Source of the DNA: Cynocephalus volans
Taxonomy: Eukaryota; Chordata; Mammalia; Dermoptera; Cynocephalidae
Assembly: GCF_027409185.1 (NCBI RefSeq)
Contig: NC_084463.1
Span: forward strand, 156,414,369-156,478,368
DNA length: 64,000 nucleotides
Direction of reading: 5' to 3'
How positions within the stretch are numbered: position 1 is the stretch's first letter; every line of letters begins with the position of its first letter. Of the stretch, positions 61,101-64,000 are shown in pieces. The notes beneath the pieces are model-generated. The model was given only the letters and a program-made list of their open reading frames with translations. It ran no database searches and had not been told where the DNA came from. A program made the translations under genes and the position numbers.

Positions 61101-63770
61101 CAGAATCAACAAAGGAAGCTGAGGGGAAGAGATCCCAGTTCAAAAATAAGGAAAAACAACCATAGCACGCCCCGGGAAGCAGTGGGTTCCTGTCACCGGA
61201 AGTGTTCTAGTGGAGTCCAGACTCTACTTACTGAGTGCTTAATTTGTGCCAGGGACCACTCCAGGGCATTCTTTTATTTTCACAATGACCTTAGGAGGTG
61301 GGTACTGTTATTATCCCCTTTTACAGATGAGGAACCTGAGGCTCAGAAATATTAAACGTTTTGCCCAATATCATCGAGCACTAGCTGGGATTTCCACTCA
61401 AGCAGTGTCACTCCATAGCCTGTTATCTAAGCCTCAGCTACTCCAAGTGTGGTCCCAGACCACACAGCACGGACGTCACCTGGAAGACTCTCAGACCTGA
61501 ATCAGAATCTGCTTTTTCTTTTTTTTTTTTTTTTTTGAGTGGGGGCAGCAGATGACCGGTATGGGGAACCAAACTCTTAACCTTTGTGTTACAAGGCTGA
61601 GCTCTAACCAACTGAGCTAACCAGCCAGCCCAGAATCCGCATTTCAGCAAGGTCCCCAGTGATTCCTGTGCACACAAATGTAGGAGGCATTGCTCTGGAC
61701 CATTCTGCTATCCTGTAAGCAGGGCCACCCCCAACCCATTGGGTACCTGGTGTGAATTAGTAAAACACTGCCCCCTCCAGGCAGAAGCAGTCCCCAAGGT
61801 CTCTTGGCCTGATGAATTGGGGAGTGGGGAGCCAGCTCTCAGCCCCACTCACCCCCTTACCCCCCAGCCCCCGTCCTCAGGATCCTTCCTGCTGGCTACA
61901 ACCTGTAAAACCATACCCAGGGTTCTTGCCTTTGAAGTTTCTTCTAAATAGAAGACTTACTAGGGCTTTGAAGGTGGATGTTGCTATGGAAACTGGCAAA
62001 AGCTGGTGAGATTACAACTCACTGTGAACTGAGCATGTGTGGCCTCGGCTATGGAATCCCAGGCCCCACCCTGGCAAGCAGACAGAAAAGAATGCAGGTT
62101 TCTGTTGGGCCAGGCCCCACTCACAAAAAGCCTCCTGCTCAGGGCCCAGGGCCTGGGCAGCAGGATTCCTGGGTTCTGTCCCACCTGTGAACCACCAGGA
62201 CTCAGAGCAGGAGGTCTTTCTCATCCCTGAGCCTCAGTTTCCCCCTTCTGAAAAGCCCTCCCTCTTCCCAAGGAGCAGCAAGAGAACAAGATGTTTCTAA
62301 GAGGAGTGGACCCAGGTGGACCTACTTCCTACACTCTTCTCTCACCTGCACCTGGTTCAGGGGCCAACTCCCTGCTGGTGGCTGCCTCTTCACTGAAAGT
62401 GCCCATGCTACAGCACCTCGGGATGGCTGCTGGCAGCTGCCCAGAGGCACCAGGGACAGACACCTTGGTTGGGGGAAGAGCCAGAGATGATGCCAGAGGA
62501 GGGAAGGACAGAAAGGAAGATGGCTTGTCCTGGTGGTCCCACACGGTGCCTCCTTGCTGCCAGGGGGCCCCAGGCGCCAGGCATGCAGGCTCATCTTCCA
62601 TTGCTTCCCCTCCCTAGATTTCCAGCCCAAGGTGCAGAGCCGCCTGGTGGGGGGCAGCAGCATGTGCGAAGGCACCGTGGAGGTGCGCCAGGGCATGCAG
62701 TGGGCAGCCCTGTGCGACAGCTCTTCAGCCAAGAGCATGACGCGGTGGGAGGAGGTATGCCGGGAGCAGCAGTGCGGCGGTGTCAACTCCTACCATGTGC
62801 TGGATGCCGGTGAGAAGACCTCCCGGGGGCTCTCCTGTTCCCAGGAGAAGCTGTCCCAGTGCCACGAGCTTCGGGAGAAAAAAGCCCACTGCAAGAGGGT
62901 GTTTGTCACATGTGAGTTGACCACAACTGACGGTGGGCAGAGGGCAGCCCCAGACGTTCCCTCGAGGACCCAGTCAGTGAATGTGTCTCTGAAGAACTGG
63001 CCCCAGGAGCTAGACAGAGAGCCCTAGAATGCTAGAAATGGAGAGAGGGCAAATGGGGATCGGGCAGCAAGAGTGCTCAGACGGCAATGTCACAAACGGT
63101 AGGTGGGAGACTGAGCTAGGCAACAGACATCTCTGTTGGGGAGCTCATGAATGACAGAACTCCTTCCACCTTCTGCTCTTCCAGGGTGGAAGCTAGAAAA
63201 TCAAGGGGTAGGTGGTGCATATTTGCTACGTGAATGGTCACTGAATAACAGATAAAAGAAATGGATGGGTGGGTGGGTGGGTGGACGGACGGATGGGTGG
63301 ATACATAGAGGGCTGACTGGCCTTCAGTATTCGATCACATATTGGTATATGATGGTATATGACGGCAAGGTGATCACTTATAACTGGCAAATGGTAGAAA
63401 GTTAAACAGTTTGTAACAGGGTGGCAAATGATAGCTGGATGATCATTTGTAGATAATAAATGGCGAATGGGTAGCAGAGAATTCTAGAGATGGATGGAGG
63501 GACAGCCAGATAGAGAAGTGCCTTCCTCACACGCTGGTGAATTTCTGGTGACTAAGGGAAGCCAGGCAGCCAGCAGCTTTCCTCTGAAGGGACAGTCTTT
63601 ATACCACAGGGCTGGGACTGACCCAACTCTTCCCCCATCTCCAGGCCAGGATCCCAACCCAGCAGGCCCAGCAGCAGGCACCGTGGCAAGCATCATCCTG
63701 GCCCTGCTGCTCCTGGCAGTGCTGCTCGTTGTGTGTGGCCCCCTCGCCTACAAGAAGCTGGTGAAGAAAT
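46119..63770 (+). CDS. CD5: CD5 T-cell surface glycoprotein, partial (exons 1-7 of the coding region, spliced)
   Basis: CD5 is a type I membrane scavenger-receptor cysteine-rich (SRCR) glycoprotein of T cells and B-1a cells that dampens antigen-receptor signalling. Seven exons (46119-46170, 56861-56899, 59060-59377, 59827-59889, 60120-60461, 62618-62911, 63645-63770) join through GT-AG introns, all phase 1, into 411 codons plus one base without a stop. Order: signal peptide (about residues 1-23), SRCR domain 1 (about 32-136, eight Cys), Thr/Pro linker (138-157), SRCR domain 2 (about 159-271, six Cys), SRCR domain 3 (about 273-370, eight Cys), short stalk, transmembrane segment (about 384-405) and the start of a basic juxtamembrane stretch. 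Many blocks match human CD5 as I remember it, such as SQASKVCQ, VVEFYSGSLGGTISYEAQD, VQSRLVGGSS and GPLAYKKLVKK. The cytoplasmic-tail exons lie past position 64000. Identification is near certain; the exon edges are read by eye. Confidence 0.97.
46790..46920 (+). mobile_element. MIR fragment
   Basis: 'cacctgggctctaacctacc', 'caggtgtgacctcagagagg' and 'tcaatctccctatttacaca' follow the MIR core. In CD5 intron 1. Confidence 0.55.
47690..47885 (-). mobile_element. MIR SINE
   Basis: 'aaccttcacaacagcctatg', 'ccattttccagtgggaaaaa' and 'caaggcccagaaaagccaag' are reverse-complement MIR. In CD5 intron 1. Confidence 0.8.
48330..48555 (+). mobile_element. MIR SINE, nearly full length
   Basis: 'ccacttgccagatgggtgac', 'cctcagtttccgcatctgta', 'gggaataataatagtacctc' and 'agtgtccaataaatatgaat' in order. 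In CD5 intron 1. Confidence 0.92.
48677..49150 (+). repeat. Ancient dispersed repeat, unclassified
   Basis: Opens 'ttcacaaatatttattgagc', then 'caaagcactggggatacaac' and 'gtccctgccctcatggatct', and continues 'gggagggcctccctaagaag'. The same order recurs at 50293-50700. A very common mammalian text whose family name I do not assert. Confidence 0.55.
49349..49410. repeat. (GT)n/(GTGC) purine-pyrimidine alternating repeat
   Basis: 'tgtgtgtgtgtgtgcacgtg' followed by variants with CATG and CGTG. Favourable to Z-DNA. Confidence 0.85.
49440..49560 (+). mobile_element. MIR fragment, cut by the Tigger insertion
   Basis: 'ctcagccttctcgtctgtaa' then 'caaaggataattgcaat' is MIR text that stops where the Tigger element begins at 49562. 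Confidence 0.7.
49562..50284 (-). mobile_element. Tigger2/MER2-type DNA transposon with TA duplication, split by a SINE
   Basis: Left end 'ctagtcatgcaccgcataac' and right end 'gttaagcgccgcatgcctg' form a degenerate inverted repeat, flanked by TA at 49560-49561 and 50285-50286, as expected for a Tc1/mariner-related element. The interior 'gcctaggagccataggctat' and 'aatacttaccatgtgttaca' is MER2/Tigger2 text as I recall it. Internally deleted relative to an autonomous element; no transposase frame. Confidence 0.88.
49728..49818 (-). mobile_element. tRNA-Ile-derived SINE nested in the Tigger element
   Basis: On the minus strand 'gggctggctggttaattcag', 'ggtgctgataacaataaagt' and 'ccagggttcgatccctctcc' are the A box, anticodon-loop and B box regions, followed by a T-rich edge that is the tail. 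The Tigger interior resumes on both sides. Confidence 0.9.
50293..50700 (+). repeat. Ancient dispersed repeat, unclassified (second intron 1 copy)
   Basis: 'caagtgtttattgagtacca', 'actatgtgccaggcactgtt', 'gaggagcattccagacagac' and 'ctggagagccatagaggaga' parallel the copy at 48677. Confidence 0.5.
51310..51500 (+). mobile_element. MIR SINE
   Basis: 'agctgtgtgaccttggacaa', 'gtcattcagcctttgaacct' and 'gggctgtgggtggaaagaat' match MIR. In CD5 intron 1. Confidence 0.85.
51540..52080. other. AT-rich, apparently unique segment of CD5 intron 1
   Basis: No repeat family recognised in contrast to its surroundings. Contains an octamer ATGCAAAT (51574-51581). Possible conserved non-coding element; function unknown. 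Confidence 0.3.
53640..53745 (-). mobile_element. MIR fragment
   Basis: 'acagatgaggaaactgagca', 'agagtttaagcgacttgcca' and 'aggtcacacagcaagttcac' are an almost perfect reverse-complement MIR core. Confidence 0.9.
53930..54075 (+). mobile_element. MIR SINE, 3' part
   Basis: 'atttaacctctctcagtctc', 'ctcatctataaaatggagac' and 'tagcgttgtggtgaggcttg' match MIR. Confidence 0.88.
54085..54185. repeat. (GATGGT)n imperfect tandem repeat
   Basis: About 100 nt of GATGGT/GATGGTGAT units, all GTGAT-like on the plus strand, starting where a MIR ends. Confidence 0.9.
54500..54740 (+). mobile_element. MIR SINE
   Basis: 'tggctgagagcagagaacat', 'tttgaatgcaggtcctgcca' and 'acgcagcagatgctcaacaa' span a MIR. 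Confidence 0.8.
54950..55140 (-). mobile_element. MIR SINE
   Basis: 'ttatttcatcgcatcctcac', 'gtggatgaggacactgagga' and 'agtagcagagctggtactca' are reverse-complement MIR. Confidence 0.85.
55145..56320. other. CD5: CD5 intron 1 stretch with few recognised features
   Basis: A MIR-like core 'ctgtgccaccttgggcaagc' occurs at about 56130-56230 on the plus strand. Otherwise only overlapping random open frames. Confidence 0.45.
56330..56745 (-). mobile_element. hAT-Charlie-type element split by an L1 fragment
   Basis: Old hAT-like text at the left ('ttcttacattgcaaccccca') resumes at the right ('ttgcaacccactaaattgat'). Orientation and family are tentative. Confidence 0.5.
56475..56668 (+). mobile_element. 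Short L1 3' end with target-site duplication
   Basis: Body 56488-56655 has 'tggtggtcacaaacatctat' and 'ttcatttataaggtttc' then an A-rich tail. Flanks attgatggttgca and aatgatagttgca are 13-bp repeats with two mismatches. Confidence 0.7.
56861..56899 (+). CDS. CD5: CD5 exon 2 (39 nt; signal cleavage region and mature N-terminus)
   Basis: A very short exon encoding (V)TSCLGWFSWDDS(D). It is preceded by a strong polypyrimidine tract and ctgcag at 56855-56860, and followed by G|gtaagg at 56900. The TSCLG stretch matches the end of the CD5 signal peptide (human ASCLG), with cleavage expected just after it. Both junctions are phase 1, so the exon keeps the frame between exons 1 and 3. Confidence 0.92.
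57590..57705 (+). mobile_element. MIR fragment
   Basis: 'agcaagttacttgacctccc' and 'tgagctctaatttccccacc' are the MIR core. In CD5 intron 2. Confidence 0.8.
57880..58110 (-). mobile_element. L1M-type fragment, antisense, with CA-rich end
   Basis: 'cttgaataggtaatacattc', 'ctccaccccaacaccccagg' and 'cttccagaatctctttatgc' are antisense L1ME text; a short ACACAC tract follows. Related text may resume after 58700. Confidence 0.6.
58140..58705 (+). mobile_element. L1M LINE 3' end, sense
   Basis: 'accttgaccc'-like text at the start ('acctatgacccagcaattcc'), ORF2 C-terminal relic HTMKYYSAMKRNE, then 'actgcacctcaataaaattg' at the tail. The 133-codon open frame at 58230-58631 belongs to this LINE, not to a host gene. 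In CD5 intron 2. Confidence 0.92.
59060..59377 (+). CDS. CD5: CD5 exon 3 (SRCR domain 1)
   Basis: Encodes residues 31-136, the membrane-distal SRCR domain, with eight cysteines as in group B SRCR domains. Acceptor cccag at 59055-59059; donor G|gtgggt at 59378. The conserved core reads RCQGQLEV, WHTVC, SQASKVCQQLHCG, IICHG and GSFSNC. The SFSNCS stretch keeps an N-C-S sequon also present in human. Directly after it come seven identical AGC codons (59317-59337) and then RARQC, so the Cys-Cys spacing here is 11 residues against 7 in the human sequence I recall. Confidence 0.96.
   Translation: MSRGGWPTPTQGARASWRFTSRACGTPCAGGAGAGAQTAGRMPVRPQKSASSCTAERPWPLPTSLLSADPRTRSSATDTQGRSQTAAAAAAAAGHANAPRWAWSA
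59317..59337 (+). repeat. CD5: (AGC)7 coding trinucleotide repeat in CD5 exon 3
   Basis: Seven consecutive AGC codons for Ser117-Ser123, directly after a Cys codon. It reads as an uninterrupted GCA/AGC run from 59315 to 59339. Lies inside the SRCR domain 1 fold. Confidence 0.97.
59555..59705 (+). mobile_element. MIR fragment
   Basis: 'cctctgttttcctatctgta', 'aagtggggtggttctgccca' and 'cacctggggcttagagataa' follow MIR. In CD5 intron 3. Confidence 0.65.
59827..59889 (+). CDS. CD5: CD5 exon 4 (Thr/Pro-rich linker between SRCR 1 and 2)
   Basis: Encodes residues 137-157, composed almost only of Thr and Pro and ending TTTPEPT as in human CD5. Such a mucin-like hinge separates SRCR domains 1 and 2 and is expected to be O-glycosylated. 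Acceptor ttacag at 59821-59826; donor G|gtaaga at 59890. Confidence 0.95.
60120..60461 (+). CDS. CD5: CD5 exon 5 (SRCR domain 2)
   Basis: Encodes residues 158-271, the second SRCR domain, with six cysteines. It contains RCAGVVEFYSGSLGGTISYE, LQCGSFLKHLPE and an N-A-S sequon before Cys (VQNASC), all close to human CD5. Acceptor cccag ends at 60119. The donor is CAG|gttagt at 60462; the T at +3 is unusual. Confidence 0.96.
61215..61400 (-). mobile_element. MIR SINE
   Basis: 'gtgcttaatttgtgccaggg', 'gtactgttattatccccttt', 'tacagatgaggaacctgagg' and 'ctagctgggatttccactca' form an almost complete reverse-complement MIR. In CD5 intron 5. Confidence 0.92.
61430..61700 (+). mobile_element. MER5A-like hAT element split by a SINE
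   Basis: Left part 'ctccaagtgtggtcccagac' and 'agactctcagacctgaatca'; right part after 61631 'cagaatccgcatttcagcaa' and 'ggtccccagtgattcctgtg'. Together they are one MER5A-like copy. Confidence 0.82.
61503..61640 (-). mobile_element. tRNA-Ile-derived SINE nested in MER5A
   Basis: Minus-strand body begins 'gggctggctggttagctcag' at 61630 and ends in a long A tail (T run 61513-61536 on the plus strand). Duplications cagaatctgc (61503-61512) and cagaatccgc (61631-61640) differ by one base. Confidence 0.92.
61701..62617 (+). other. CD5: CD5 intron 5, 3' part, nothing recognised
   Basis: Overlapping open frames on both strands are shadows of GC-rich intron sequence and of exon 6. Confidence 0.5.
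62618..62911 (+). CDS. CD5: CD5 exon 6 (SRCR domain 3)
   Basis: Encodes residues 272-369, the membrane-proximal SRCR domain and the domain best conserved with human: FQPKVQSRLVGGSS, CEGTVEVRQG, QWAALCDSSSA, RWEEVCREQQCG and KLSQCHEL. The eighth Cys is split over the next junction (T|GC). Acceptor ccctag ends at 62617; donor T|gtgagt at 62912. Confidence 0.97.
62912..63644 (+). other. CD5: CD5 intron 6
   Basis: Contains a GGGT/GGAC tandem repeat (63262-63302) and an ATGGTATATGA direct repeat near 63342-63362. No other feature seen. Confidence 0.7.
63262..63302 (+). repeat. (GGGT)n tandem repeat with G-quadruplex core
   Basis: GGG-T-GGG-T-GGG-T-GGG at 63267-63281, then GGAC and GGAT variants. 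Single-base loops favour a very stable parallel quadruplex on the coding strand. Confidence 0.92.
63645..63770 (+). CDS. CD5: CD5 exon 7 (stalk and transmembrane segment)
   Basis: Encodes QDPNPAG, a small Ala/Gly stretch, then TVASIILALLLLAVLLVV as the membrane-spanning helix, then CGPLAYKKLVKK entering the cytoplasm. This is nearly identical to human CD5. Acceptor ctccag ends at 63644; donor T|gtaggt at 63771. The next exon, beginning the signalling tail, is not in the window. Confidence 0.97.
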
Positions 63771-64000
63771 GTAGGTGCTGGGGCCCCGAGCTGCACTGTC
63801 CCGGTGTGGGGAGACTGGAGCCTCACAGAAGAGGGGTCCCACCTACAGAGAGCTGGGCCAAGGGCACCTCTGCCTCCCCATCCAGCCCTCCCCTCTCCTG
63901 CCCACTGGCATTTTTTTCCACCCAAAGTAACAGAAACAGAAAGTCGGGAAAATCATAACCACTGATTTGCCCATATCTGGGTCCAGCTGAGACCCACTCC
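63771..64000 (+). other. CD5: CD5 intron 7, start only
   Basis: Begins with donor gtaggt. The window ends before the next exon. Confidence 0.85.

Noticed and set aside
1..64000. CRISPR array, operon, phage or other prokaryotic system
   Set aside because: The sequence is clearly mammalian, with spliced exons and LINE/SINE repeats; tandem repeats present are simple microsatellites.
1..64000. Primate (Alu-bearing), rodent, carnivore, horse or ruminant origin
   Set aside because: No Alu, B1/B2, CAN, ERE or Bov SINE was seen in 64 kb; the only lineage-specific SINE is the tRNA-Ile type. A horseshoe bat was considered, but the bat SINEs I recall have a longer, different 3' body.

Overview
This window is mammalian nuclear DNA. 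It carries old mammal-wide repeats throughout (MIR, L2, L1M-type, hAT-Charlie and Tigger) and one recognisable gene, the 5' two thirds of CD5 on the + strand. The species clue is a young SINE that is almost a bare tRNA-Ile followed by an A-rich tail. Seven copies are present, several with target-site duplications. No Alu, rodent B1, carnivore CAN, horse ERE or ruminant SINE was seen. SINEs of this tRNA-Ile type are known as the CYN family of colugos (Dermoptera), so a colugo is my best guess. This rests on recalled repeat families and is moderate confidence only; a bat or another lineage cannot be excluded from sequence alone.

Positions 1 to about 45,900 are intergenic. In human and other mammals CD6 lies just upstream of CD5, so this is probably the CD6-CD5 interval, although no CD6 exon is visible here. 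It holds four LTR-like segments (3275-3766 on the minus strand; about 3985-4490, 12112-12685 and 16931-17352 on the plus strand), many L1 3' ends, a long L2 relic (25730-26607), hAT elements, MIRs and five tRNA-Ile SINEs. No open reading frame there resembles a real protein. The longest ones are GC-driven or lie in repeats.

CD5 starts at 46,119. Exon 1 encodes most of the signal peptide. After a 10.7 kb intron, exon 2 (39 nt) completes the signal peptide and mature N-terminus, exon 3 encodes SRCR domain 1, exon 4 the Thr/Pro linker, exon 5 SRCR domain 2, exon 6 SRCR domain 3 and exon 7 the transmembrane segment. Every intron is phase 1. The seven exons join into 411 codons plus one base with no stop. 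The cytoplasmic tail exons and 3' UTR lie beyond the right edge.

The most notable observations are these: a seven-serine AGC repeat that lengthens a loop in CD5 SRCR domain 1; loss of the upstream Met used in human CD5; several sense-strand LTRs upstream of a gene that in human has an endogenous-retrovirus-derived alternative first exon; several nested transposon insertions that give relative ages; and two G-quadruplex motifs and one hairpin not explained by the repeats. I found no evidence of a wholly new biological system.
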